Under the pieces are notes generated by a model that saw only the letters and a program-made list of their open reading frames with translations, ran no database searches and was not told the DNA's origin. Shown here in pieces: positions 41,413-50,477 of a stretch of DNA of 64,000 bases. Both the position numbers and the translations under genes were made by a program. The stretch is taken from assembly GCF_010645075.1 (NCBI RefSeq), contig NZ_JAADZV010000010.1:1-64000 (forward strand). The letters are read 5' to 3'. The stretch's first letter is position 1. Each line of letters opens with the position of its first letter. This DNA comes from Flavobacterium limi (GTDB taxonomy: Bacteria > Bacteroidota > Bacteroidia > Flavobacteriales > Flavobacteriaceae).

Positions 41413-44319
41413 ATGTCAATAATTAAGGAGTTAGAACAACTGTCTGCATCATTAGAAGGAACACTTTTATACGATGATCTTCATAAAACGCTTTATTCAA
41501 CCGATGCTTCGGTGTACCGGATTAAACCGAATGCGGTGGCTATCCCCAAAACGACCGAAGATATTGCCAAACTAATAAAGTTTGCTGCCAATCATAACAT
41601 GTCCATTACACCGAGAACTGCGGGAACTTCTCTGGCAGGTCAGGCGGTAGGAGAGGGATTGGTAATTGATGTTTCGAAGCATTTTACTAAAATTATTTCG
41701 TTTGATGCCGAAAAGAAAACGGTTACGGTTCAGCCTGGTGTCATTCGCGATGAACTGAATTTATTCCTAAAACCTCACGGTGTATTTTTTGCACCAATTA
41801 CATCTACATCAAACCGCGCAATGATTGGCGGAATGGTAGGAAATAATTCATCCGGGACGACTTCAATCCGATACGGTGTTACCCGTGATAAAATTGCTGA
41901 AATAAAAGCAATCTTGAGCGACGGTTCTGAAGTGGCTTTTCAAGATCTGACTCCCGCTGAATTTATCGCAAAAACCAAAGGCGATACTTTAGAAAATAAA
42001 ATATACAAAACGATTTACGACGAGCTCTCGATAAAAGAAGCGCAGGAGGAAATTGTAAGAGAGTTTCCAAAACCTGAAATTCACAGAAGAAACACAGGTT
42101 ATGCCGTTGATATTCTGCTGAAATCGGAATTATTTGGAGGAACTGAGCCAACCATAAACCTTGGGAAACTGCTTTGCGGAAGCGAAGGAACTTTGGCTTT
42201 TACAACCGAAGTTACTTTAAAAGTGGATGATCTTCCGCCTGCACACAGTATTATGGTTGTCGGACATTATTATACGATTCAGGAATCTTTAGAATCGGTT
42301 GTGGTGGCAATGAAACATCATTTGTACACCTGCGAAATGATTGATGATACGATTTTAGATTGTACCAAAACGAATCGGGAACACGTAAAAAACAGGTTCT
42401 TTTTGCAAGGTGAGCCTAAAGCAATTATGTTGTTTGAGGTTGCTGCGCATACTTTGGAAGATGCCGAAAAACAAGCCGATGCTTTAATAGCCGATTTAGA
42501 AAAAAACAATTTTGGTTATGCCAACGTAAAGATTTATGGGGCGGATATTGATAAAGCTAACGAGCTGAGAAAAGCGGGTCTAGGACTTTTAGGAAGTATT
42601 GTAGGCGACGATAAAGCAGCCGATTCTATTGAGGATACAGCGGTTGAATTAAGCGATTTGCCAGCCTATATCGCAGAATTTTCTGCAATGATGTTAAGCC
42701 ACGGTCAGGAAGCGATTTATTATGCACATGCCGGTGCGGGAGAATTACACCTTCGTCCGGTTTTGAATCTGAAGAAAACAGAGGATTTAAAATTATTCAG
42801 AACCATTGCGACTGAAGTAGCACATTTGGTAAAAAAATATAAAGGTTCTTTAAGTGGGGAACACGGAGACGGAATTGTGCGCGGGGAGTTTATTCCGTTT
42901 ATGATTGGCGACAAGAATTACGAACTGTTGAAAAGAATCAAGCTGGCATTCGATCCGAATTCGGTTTTGAATATAGGGAAGATTGTCAATGCAGGAAAAA
43001 TGGATGAAAACCATCGTGTAGTTTCGGGCAGAATTGAACCGGATATTAAAACGTTTCAGGATTTCTCAGACAGTTTAGGAATTTTGCGTGCCGCTGAAAA
43101 ATGTAATGGGTCAGGCGATTGCAGAAAACTGCCGTCAGCAGGAGGAGCAATGTGTCCGAGCTATCGTGCCACGCGAAATGAAAAGGAAACAACGCGGGCA
43201 AGAGCCAATGCACTGAGAGAATATTTAACGTATTCTGAAAAAGAAAATAAATTTGACCAGAAAGAATTATATGAAGTTTTTGAGTTGTGTGTAAGCTGTA
43301 AAGCCTGTGCAAGCGAATGTCCGAGTAATGTGGATGTTGCGACTTTAAAAGCCGAATTTTTATACCAATACCAAAAAGCAAACGGATTCTCAACCAGAAG
43401 TAAGATTTTTGCCAACAACGCCAAACTGAATAAAATGGGAAGCATATTCCCATCGATTACGAATTTTATTTCGAATCAGTCTCTGGTTAAAAAAACAATG
43501 GGAATTGCACAGGAAAGGCAAGTGCCGTTACTGGCGAAAAAGACATTTAGAAAATGGTTTCAAAACTATAAACCTTTAACAACGGATTTTCCGAACGGAA
43601 GATTGTATTTGTTCGTAGATGAATTCACGAATTATTATGATGTAAATATCGGGATTGATGCTTTCGAATTATTGACGAAATTAGGGTATCAGGTTTTGGT
43701 CATCGATCACGAAGAAAGCGGAAGAACTTATCTTTCAAAAGGATTTTTGGAAGAAGCCAAGAAAATTGCCAATCATAATGTAAACGTCTTTAAAGATTTG
43801 GTTTTAGGAAATGCACCTTTGGTCGGAATTGAACCTTCGGCAATTTTGACTTTCAGGGATGAATATTTGCGTTTAGCTGATGACAAAGAAGCTGCCGAGA
43901 AACTTTCACATAATACATTTACAATTGAAGAATTCTTTAAAAAAGAAATCATCGACGGAAAAATCACCCCTGATTCTTTTTCAGAAGAAACCAAAGAAAT
44001 TAAGATTCACGGACATTGTCATCAGAAATCATTGAGTTCTGTTGAGGCGACATTTACCATGCTGAATCTGCCTAAAAATAACACAGTGACAATTTACAAT
44101 TCGGGCTGCTGCGGAATGGCGGGTTCTTTTGGTTATGAAAAGGAACATTATAAAGTCAGTATGCAAATGGGCGAGGATACATTATTCCCAAAAGTGCGTA
44201 ATACAGCTGAAAGTGTAAAAATCGCTGCTGCCGGAACGAGCTGTCGTCATCAGATTTATGATGGAACGAAGAGAGAGGCTCAGCATCCGGTTTCAATTTT
44301 AAGAAATTGTTTAAAATAA
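41413..44319 (+). CDS. FAD/Fe-S D-lactate dehydrogenase-type oxidoreductase
   Basis: The 968-residue fusion has a GlcD-like half: FAD-binding TPRTAGTSLAGQAVGEG (58-74), a C-terminal FAD-oxidase domain and SGEHGDGIVRGEF (about 481-493). The GlpC-like half has ferredoxin cysteines in CNGSGDCRKLP and CVSCKACASECP, a CCG motif (NSGCCGMAGSFGYE) and a closing TSCRHQI. Such enzymes oxidise D-lactate or related 2-hydroxyacids and pass electrons to the quinone pool at the membrane. Substrate choice is inferred from the family. Confidence 0.85.
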   Translation: MSIIKELEQLSASLEGTLLYDDLHKTLYSTDASVYRIKPNAVAIPKTTEDIAKLIKFAANHNMSITPRTAGTSLAGQAVGEGLVIDVSKHFTKIISFDAEKKTVTVQPGVIRDELNLFLKPHGVFFAPITSTSNRAMIGGMVGNNSSGTTSIRYGVTRDKIAEIKAILSDGSEVAFQDLTPAEFIAKTKGDTLENKIYKTIYDELSIKEAQEEIVREFPKPEIHRRNTGYAVDILLKSELFGGTEPTINLGKLLCGSEGTLAFTTEVTLKVDDLPPAHSIMVVGHYYTIQESLESVVVAMKHHLYTCEMIDDTILDCTKTNREHVKNRFFLQGEPKAIMLFEVAAHTLEDAEKQADALIADLEKNNFGYANVKIYGADIDKANELRKAGLGLLGSIVGDDKAADSIEDTAVELSDLPAYIAEFSAMMLSHGQEAIYYAHAGAGELHLRPVLNLKKTEDLKLFRTIATEVAHLVKKYKGSLSGEHGDGIVRGEFIPFMIGDKNYELLKRIKLAFDPNSVLNIGKIVNAGKMDENHRVVSGRIEPDIKTFQDFSDSLGILRAAEKCNGSGDCRKLPSAGGAMCPSYRATRNEKETTRARANALREYLTYSEKENKFDQKELYEVFELCVSCKACASECPSNVDVATLKAEFLYQYQKANGFSTRSKIFANNAKLNKMGSIFPSITNFISNQSLVKKTMGIAQERQVPLLAKKTFRKWFQNYKPLTTDFPNGRLYLFVDEFTNYYDVNIGIDAFELLTKLGYQVLVIDHEESGRTYLSKGFLEEAKKIANHNVNVFKDLVLGNAPLVGIEPSAILTFRDEYLRLADDKEAAEKLSHNTFTIEEFFKKEIIDGKITPDSFSEETKEIKIHGHCHQKSLSSVEATFTMLNLPKNNTVTIYNSGCCGMAGSFGYEKEHYKVSMQMGEDTLFPKVRNTAESVKIAAAGTSCRHQIYDGTKREAQHPVSILRNCLK

Positions 44320-44343
44320 CGAAGGCTTTATATTTAGGTAATT

Positions 44344-45303
44344 ATGCATATGAAATTTTGTTTGAGCATCATTTTATTCACAACACTTTTAGCGAAAGCA
44401 CAAAATAGAGTAGATTGTTCAAAATGTTCATTAGAACTCATTGATAAAACTAAACTGGAAAATGAAGATTTGAAGGCTTTGAAATTATTAAAAAATGAGA
44501 TTTACGCCCGAAAAGGATATGTGTTTTCAAATCCTGAATATGCTGATTTTTTCAAAAAATATAGTTGGTATAAGCCTGTAAATGATAATAAGAGTATTGT
44601 TTATTCAGATATTGAAATAAAAAACATTACAATCCTGTCACAAAAAATTAATGAAATTTCGCAGTTTATTTCGACTGAAAATAATAGTAAATACAAAATT
44701 ATTTCAGAAGAAAAGACAAATGAAATTTTTCCAAAAGAAAAAAGAAAAGAATTAGGGATCAATTTTAATATCTGGAAAGTTTACGATTATAAGGATAAAG
44801 CAGGACAGTATTATTTAGTTTTGACGGAAAACAAATATAAAGAGCCAACTGGTGGAAATGTTTTTAATAATTCGGTCAAAGCATTAAATTTTAAAATACA
44901 GGGCAATGGTTTGATCAAAACTTTTGAAACCAATGATGCCAAAGATAAGGAAGAAGAAAGTGTATGGTTTTGGACACGATATATCTATGTGGAAGATTTT
45001 GATAATGACGGTATCATAGAGCCAATGATCATTTATGGCACCAGCGGTTATAATGGTTATAGTGATGGAAGAATCAAAATTCTATTGTATTATAAGGGTA
45101 AAAAAATTGGAGTACGAATTCAAAATGGCGTTTTAGATGACGAAAGGAATCTTAAGATAGATACCGATTTTTATGCTCTGCCAAAGAAAATACAGGATAA
45201 AATTGTGGAGCAAATGGAGTTAATGGTCGAAAATAACCACTCTATTTTGCCGTATGGATGGCAAAAAAAGATGGCAAAAAAAATGACTTTTATTGAAGAA
45301 TAA
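44344..45303 (+). CDS. secreted YARHG-domain protein
   Basis: A signal peptide (KFCLSIILFTTLLAKAQ) precedes a YARHG domain: LLKNEIYARKGYVFSNPEYA (about 48-67), then WYKPVND. The rest (about 110-319) has FDNDGIIEPMIIYGTSGYNG near 220-240, with a calcium-site-like DNDG. The family is thought to act at the cell envelope, role unknown. It begins 25 bp after the dehydrogenase, possibly co-transcribed. Confidence 0.75.
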   Translation: MHMKFCLSIILFTTLLAKAQNRVDCSKCSLELIDKTKLENEDLKALKLLKNEIYARKGYVFSNPEYADFFKKYSWYKPVNDNKSIVYSDIEIKNITILSQKINEISQFISTENNSKYKIISEEKTNEIFPKEKRKELGINFNIWKVYDYKDKAGQYYLVLTENKYKEPTGGNVFNNSVKALNFKIQGNGLIKTFETNDAKDKEEESVWFWTRYIYVEDFDNDGIIEPMIIYGTSGYNGYSDGRIKILLYYKGKKIGVRIQNGVLDDERNLKIDTDFYALPKKIQDKIVEQMELMVENNHSILPYGWQKKMAKKMTFIEE

Positions 45304-45344
45304 TTTCATAAAAAATCTGCTCGATCTTCGTGAGAAAAAATAGT

Positions 45345-45399
45345 GCCACAGATTAAAAAGATTAAAATAAACTGTAAAAAAATCTATTTAAGCTGTGGC
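45345..45399. repeat. intergenic palindrome (GCCACAG arms)
   Basis: GCCACAGATTAA (45345-45356) pairs imperfectly with TTTAAGCTGTGGC (45387-45399). It lies between the convergent YARHG and Gfo/Idh genes, where it may end both transcripts. Confidence 0.65.
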
Positions 45400-45405
45400 A
45401 AAAAA

Positions 45406-46554
45406 CTATAAAATTATTTTCTTCCCGGTTTCAGCAGCTTTGTAAATTGCATTGATAATTTTAATGTCTTTTAGTCCTTCCTCACCTGTAATGTGGTCAG
45501 GAAGCTTTTTGTTTGCGAGCAATACTTTAGAAATTTCATCCAATTGCTTTTGCTGTTGTTTGATTGGAGGGAATTTCAAAGGTCCTTTTGAGGTCTTTCC
45601 TTCATACGGTCCATAACTCAATCCCGGGCTTAATTCAAATGAACCATAATCTGCAGACGCATACGTTCTGTCGATATTGTACCCACAGGATGTATTTCCA
45701 TTAGCCATTGCACCGCTCGGGAATACCATTTGCCATGAAATGCTTTCTTCCGTTTCTGAAAATCTGTTTTTATCGTTTATTGTTCCAAACTGAGCTGTAA
45801 CCGAAATAGGTTCTTCTCCTAAAATATAACGGCTGACCTGTATGCAGTAAATTCCGAGATCCATTAAGGGACCGCCACCGGATAATTTTTTATTTAGTCT
45901 CCAGTTGGCCGGACTATTTATATCTACCGGTTTTTTGGCAATGGTGTCATACGTTTTATATCCCAGGGATTCGATATACCGTACCTGTCCAAAAACTTTT
46001 TCTTGTCCTAACCGCTTAATTTCTAAATGGGTTGGTTCATAATGCAGGCGATAACCAAGTGCTAACTGCACCTTATTATCATTACAGGCTTTGATCATTT
46101 CTTCGCATTCTTTGACGTCAATTGCCATTGGCTTTTCAGTGATAACATGTTTTCCGGCTTTTGCAGAACGAATCACGAAATCTTTATGCATGCTGTTTGG
46201 CAGGATAACGTAAACCATGTCAATATCTTTGTTTTTTATGATCTCGTCAAAATTTTCATAATTATAGATATTCTTGTCGGGAATATTGTATTTCTCTTTC
46301 CATTTAATGGCTTTTGAAGGAGTTCCCGTCACGATTCCAGCAAGATTGCAATATTCAGAACCCTGCATGGATTCGGCTACAATATTGGCATAAATGCCCA
46401 AGCCACAAAGGGCAAGATTTATTTTTTTTCCATTATAAGGAATATGTTCTGGTTCGGCTGCAGATAAAAAAGAAGGAATACTTGTCGCAATAACTGAAGC
46501 ACTAACACCAATTCCGAATTTGTTTACAAATGAACGTCTGGATATTTTTTCCAT
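45406..46554 (-). CDS. Gfo/Idh/MocA-family oxidoreductase with Tat signal
   Basis: The N-terminus has a twin-arginine signal (SRRSFVNKFGIG) and a hydrophobic stretch to about residue 33, so the enzyme is probably exported folded with its cofactor. A Rossmann fold (LALCGLGIYANIV) and EKPMAIDVKECEEM (about 140-153) follow, then the Gfo/Idh C-terminal domain with SGGGPLMDLGIYCIQ. The family oxidises or rearranges sugars with NAD(P). Substrate is unknown. It is monocistronic. Confidence 0.85.
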   Translation of the reverse strand: MEKISRRSFVNKFGIGVSASVIATSIPSFLSAAEPEHIPYNGKKINLALCGLGIYANIVAESMQGSEYCNLAGIVTGTPSKAIKWKEKYNIPDKNIYNYENFDEIIKNKDIDMVYVILPNSMHKDFVIRSAKAGKHVITEKPMAIDVKECEEMIKACNDNKVQLALGYRLHYEPTHLEIKRLGQEKVFGQVRYIESLGYKTYDTIAKKPVDINSPANWRLNKKLSGGGPLMDLGIYCIQVSRYILGEEPISVTAQFGTINDKNRFSETEESISWQMVFPSGAMANGNTSCGYNIDRTYASADYGSFELSPGLSYGPYEGKTSKGPLKFPPIKQQQKQLDEISKVLLANKKLPDHITGEEGLKDIKIINAIYKAAETGKKIIL

Positions 46555-46859
46555 AAATTTTGTCTTTATACGATATTAAATTATGATTTTAGCAGTTTCA
46601 AAAAATGAATGTTTACATTTCATGGGAAGAACTTTTGGAATATAATTATCTTCAAATTAAACGATTATAATTTTATTGTCCTAAAAAAGCGACATATTTG
46701 TTGGTGAAAATAATTAAGAAAAATTGCGCAATTTTCGATGAAAAGTAAACTGCTTAAACAAAATCATTTTATAAATTTGATTTCAGGATAATTTTTGCAT
46801 TATTTGCAAAATAAAAGCGTAAAGTCTGAAATATATTAATCTAAAAACCATAATCACAC
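46555..46859. other. gene-free divergent gap before the amino-acid permease
   Basis: 305 AT-rich bases between divergent genes. I see AT-rich inverted words (AATTGCGCAATT at about 46722-46733, a perfect 12-bp dyad) and no convincing promoter box on either strand. Confidence 0.4.
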
Positions 46860-48794
46860 ATGGCGTTATCAGGTTTATTCCGTAAAAAAACAGTGCAGGA
46901 TATTTTAACCCAGGTTGCAAAGAATGAGGCGGATGGTCACAATGCATTAGGAAAGCATTTAACCGCCAGGGATTTAACCGCATTTGGGATCGCAGCTATT
47001 ATTGGGGCAGGAATTTTTAGCACCATCGGAAAAGCAAGTGCTGATGGCGGACCAGCTGTTATTTTTCTGTTTTTATTTACAGCATTGGCCTGTAGTTTTG
47101 CAGCTTTTGCTTATGCTGAATTTGCTTCTATGGTTCCCGTTTCCGGAAGTGCTTATACGTATTCATATGTTGCTTTCGGTGAACTAATTGCATGGATTAT
47201 AGGCTGGGCTTTAATTATGGAATATGCCGTAGGAAACATAACGGTAGCCATATCGTGGAGCGACTATTTTACAGGATTGCTCCAAAGTAGGGGACTTCAT
47301 TTGCCCCAGTGGATTCAGATGGATTATTTAACCGCTTCAAACGGTTTTAAAGATGCAATGGCTTTAATGCAGGGAGGAAAGACATTTGAAAATTTAGATG
47401 CAGGATTGCAGGCAGCTTATATGGCCTGGACTACCGCACCAACAATTGGTTCTTTTCATTTTGTAGCTGATTTGCCGGCTTTGTTTATTATCGTACTAAT
47501 TACTGCTTTAGTTTACCGCGGAATGAAGGAATCTCGTAACGCCAGTAACTTAATGGTAGTGGTGAAGCTATGTATTGTACTTTTAGTAATTGCAGTTGGA
47601 GCGTTTTACGTAGATACAACAAATTGGGTCCCTTTTGCACCTAACGGAGCAAGCGGAGTTTTAAAAGGAGTTTCAGCTGTTTTCTTTGCTTATATTGGTT
47701 TTGATGCGATCTCCACAACCGCAGAGGAATGTAAAAATCCACAAAGAGATTTACCACGCGGAATGATGTGGGCAATTATTATCTGCACTATTTTATACAT
47801 TGCCATTGCATTGATTCTAACCGGAATGGTCAGATATAATGAACTAAATGTTGGCGATCCTTTAGCATTTGTTTTTGAAAAATTAGACCTAAAATGGATG
47901 TCCGGAATTATTGCCGTGAGTGCTGTTGTAGCAATGGCAAGTGTTTTATTGGTTTTTCAGATGGGGCAGCCACGCATCTGGATGAGTATGAGCCGTGATG
48001 GTTTACTGCCAAAGAAATTTTCTAAAGTGCATCCAAAATTCAAAACACCATCATTTGCAACTATTGTAACAGGTTTTGTAGTAGCGGTTCCTGCTTTATT
48101 TCTAAATCTTACAATGGTAACCGATTTATGCAGTATCGGAACTTTGTTTGCCTTTGTATTGGTTTGTGCGGGAGTTTTAGTGCTGCAGAATAAACCTGAA
48201 ATTCCGAGAGGAAAATTCAAAACACCATATGTAAATTCAAAATATATTTTACCGGCTTTAATGATCGCCGGATTGTATTATGCTTTTGCTTACAACAATA
48301 AGGCTACAATGTCTTTTATTAATAATGATGCACAGATATACGATGCTACTTCTATAGTAACTTCTTTAGATAAAGAAGAAACGGTTAAAGTTTTCGATTA
48401 TTTAAAAGGGATAGATGTCAATAATAAGACCGCAGCGACTTCAGATTTAGAGCATTTATTAGGACAATACCAGGATGATGATGCAAAATATGCTGAGATT
48501 GTAAAAGGATTGCCAATCAATGATTCTCTTAAATATGAATCAGGTTTTAGCTTATTCAAACATAAGATTCCAATGTGGATTTTCCTTATCGTATTAGTTG
48601 GATTAGCCGTTTGGGCATTTAGGAAAAACTTGTCTTTAATTCCGCTTTTAGGTTTAATCTGCTGTTTGTATATGATGGCGGAGCTGAGTGTGTGGAACTG
48701 GATTTATTTCACAATCTGGCTATTAATCGGACTTTTGATTTACTTTGGCTACAGCCGAAAAAACAGTAAGCTGAACTTTGTGCAGAAGATTTAA
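46860..48794 (+). CDS. APC-family amino-acid permease with an inserted loop
   Basis: The 644-residue protein is a cationic-amino-acid-transporter-type permease: FGIAAIIGAGIFSTIGKA (41-58), EFASMVPVSGSAYTY (about 81-95) and FFAYIGFDAISTTAEE (about 277-292). Helices run to about residue 480. A polar insert (about 490-560, containing SIVTSLDKEETVKVFDYLKG) then separates two helix groups, which bacterial homologues of ~480 residues lack. It moves amino acids across the inner membrane; specificity unknown. Confidence 0.85.
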   Translation: MALSGLFRKKTVQDILTQVAKNEADGHNALGKHLTARDLTAFGIAAIIGAGIFSTIGKASADGGPAVIFLFLFTALACSFAAFAYAEFASMVPVSGSAYTYSYVAFGELIAWIIGWALIMEYAVGNITVAISWSDYFTGLLQSRGLHLPQWIQMDYLTASNGFKDAMALMQGGKTFENLDAGLQAAYMAWTTAPTIGSFHFVADLPALFIIVLITALVYRGMKESRNASNLMVVVKLCIVLLVIAVGAFYVDTTNWVPFAPNGASGVLKGVSAVFFAYIGFDAISTTAEECKNPQRDLPRGMMWAIIICTILYIAIALILTGMVRYNELNVGDPLAFVFEKLDLKWMSGIIAVSAVVAMASVLLVFQMGQPRIWMSMSRDGLLPKKFSKVHPKFKTPSFATIVTGFVVAVPALFLNLTMVTDLCSIGTLFAFVLVCAGVLVLQNKPEIPRGKFKTPYVNSKYILPALMIAGLYYAFAYNNKATMSFINNDAQIYDATSIVTSLDKEETVKVFDYLKGIDVNNKTAATSDLEHLLGQYQDDDAKYAEIVKGLPINDSLKYESGFSLFKHKIPMWIFLIVLVGLAVWAFRKNLSLIPLLGLICCLYMMAELSVWNWIYFTIWLLIGLLIYFGYSRKNSKLNFVQKI

Positions 48795-48829
48795 GTTTAA
48801 AATTATAAGTTAAGAGTTATAAGTTAAAT

Positions 48830-48866
48830 AAATCCGCTATGAGAATTCTTATAGTGGATTTTTTAT
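48830..48866 (+). terminator. terminator of the permease gene
   Basis: AATCCGCTAT and ATAGTGGATT arms (one wobble) around GAGAATTCTT, followed by T6. Confidence 0.75.
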
Positions 48867-48875
48867 AAGCTAAAT

Positions 48876-48964
48876 TTTCACGCAGATTCTAAAAGATGAA
48901 AGCAGATTTTAATTGATTTTTATCTGTGTGAATCTGCTCAAATCATTTTTAAATCTGCGCGAAA
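48876..48964. repeat. intergenic palindrome (CGCAGATT arms)
   Basis: TTTCACGCAGATT (48877-48889) pairs imperfectly with AAATCTGCGCGAAA (48951-48964), with inner AGCAGATT/AATCTGCT words. Same class as the palindromes at 30.9, 34.2 and 45.4 kb. Confidence 0.65.
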
Positions 48965-49087
48965 TAAAATTCTTTCACTTAACTAATTTACAATCAGAAT
49001 CTTTTAAATTGCTTTTGTTTTATAGAAATATTCTTATGTTTTAAACATGCTTTTTCTTAAGTTTGTTTGTAATTTAATTTATAATAA

Positions 49088-50182
49088 ATGGGTTTTCTTG
49101 ATAAACTATTGGGCAAAAAAGAAGCTCCAATGCAATTTAATAATGACTTTTGGAACTGGTTTCTAAAAAATGAAAAACAGTTTTTTAAAGCTGTGAAAAA
49201 TGGAGATAATATACACAAAGATTTTTTCGATAAACTGGCTCCAAGGCTGGATGAAATTCATGGAGGGATTTATTTTCTTACCGGAATGTTTGATGATCAT
49301 ACTGCCGAATTGGTTCTAACACCTGACGGCGTAATTAAAAATATTTATGCAATCGAGGAACTGGTTAACGAAGCACCTCAAATTGAAGGCTGGAAATTCA
49401 CAGCTCTTAAACCGGCAACAAATATTAAAGATTTTAGTATAGAATATGATGGTATTAAATTTAATACTGAAAATTTGAAATTTTATCCTAATATTCACGA
49501 AGATTACCCTGATGAAATCGATTTGACGATTGTTTATAATGGCTTTATTGAAGAAAAAAAAGGAGAGTTAACAAATGGAGTATACATTTTCCTTGATAAC
49601 TATTTAGGAGAATTGCATTCGGTTACTTTAATTGACAATATGAAAGTTGTCGGGCCAGACAATATTTCAGAAGAATTAATTCCGATTGAAAAATTAAAAG
49701 ATTATTTAATTTGGAGAGAAAAAGAATTTGTTGAGAAATATGAAGGAACAAGACACAATACTGAAAATGATAATTATTCAGGTTTTGAGTCAAATACAAA
49801 AGATGGAGGAGTTGTTATAGCTTTGATGAATACGGACCTTTTAAATTGGGATCAGAAAGCATCTCATCCATGGATGTTCATTATTACTATTCCTTTTGAT
49901 GGAAGTAATAACAACGGAATGCCTGATAATGAAACTTATCAGTTGTTAAATGAAATTGAAGACCAGATGATGCTGGAGCTTAAGGATGTGGAAGGTTATT
50001 TAAATGTAGGCAGAGAAACATTGGCAAACAAAAGAGAAGTCTTTTTTGCCTGTAAAGATTTCAGAAAACCTTCAAAAGCAGCAGATGAATTAATTAAAAG
50101 ATATAACAGCGTTTTTGAAATAAGCTACGAAATCTACAAAGACAAATATTGGCAAACATTTAAACACTATGAGCCTAAATAA
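49088..50182 (+). CDS. DUF695-domain protein
   Basis: The 364-residue cytoplasmic-looking protein begins MGFLDKLLGKKEAP and has a first domain (about 18-210) of unknown type. A DUF695 domain (about 240-360) with HPWMFIITIPFDG and NKREVFFACKDFRKP follows, ending DKYWQTFKHYEP. No catalytic motif is known for DUF695. It stands alone with gene-free gaps of nearly 300 bp on both sides. Confidence 0.7.
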   Translation: MGFLDKLLGKKEAPMQFNNDFWNWFLKNEKQFFKAVKNGDNIHKDFFDKLAPRLDEIHGGIYFLTGMFDDHTAELVLTPDGVIKNIYAIEELVNEAPQIEGWKFTALKPATNIKDFSIEYDGIKFNTENLKFYPNIHEDYPDEIDLTIVYNGFIEEKKGELTNGVYIFLDNYLGELHSVTLIDNMKVVGPDNISEELIPIEKLKDYLIWREKEFVEKYEGTRHNTENDNYSGFESNTKDGGVVIALMNTDLLNWDQKASHPWMFIITIPFDGSNNNGMPDNETYQLLNEIEDQMMLELKDVEGYLNVGRETLANKREVFFACKDFRKPSKAADELIKRYNSVFEISYEIYKDKYWQTFKHYEPK

Positions 50183-50441
50183 TTTTGTAGCAAATAAACT
50201 TTAAGAATCTCTGTGAAATAGTTTTGTAAAACTCCAGACATTACATCTGGGAGTAGGCATACTTCTTATTGATTAGATTAAGGAAAGAATTTTACGATTG
50301 TTTTTAGTTTCAAATACTCCGATTTTATAAAATCCAAATTCATTAATCAAAAAATCAAAAAAGAATCACTTTCTTTTCGAAAATTAAAGAAATCATAACA
50401 AAAAACCTTAAGCTTTAAACTTTAAACAAAACTTTATTCCT

Positions 50442-50449
50442 TAATTTTG
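50442..50449 (+). promoter_or_regulatory. -7 box of the lpdA promoter
   Basis: TAATTTTG is a full TAnnTTTG match 29 bp before the lpdA start. A TTTAAAC at the expected upstream distance is only a partial -33 match. Confidence 0.5.
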
Positions 50450-50477
50450 TAACACTAAAAATAAAAATAGAAAAACT

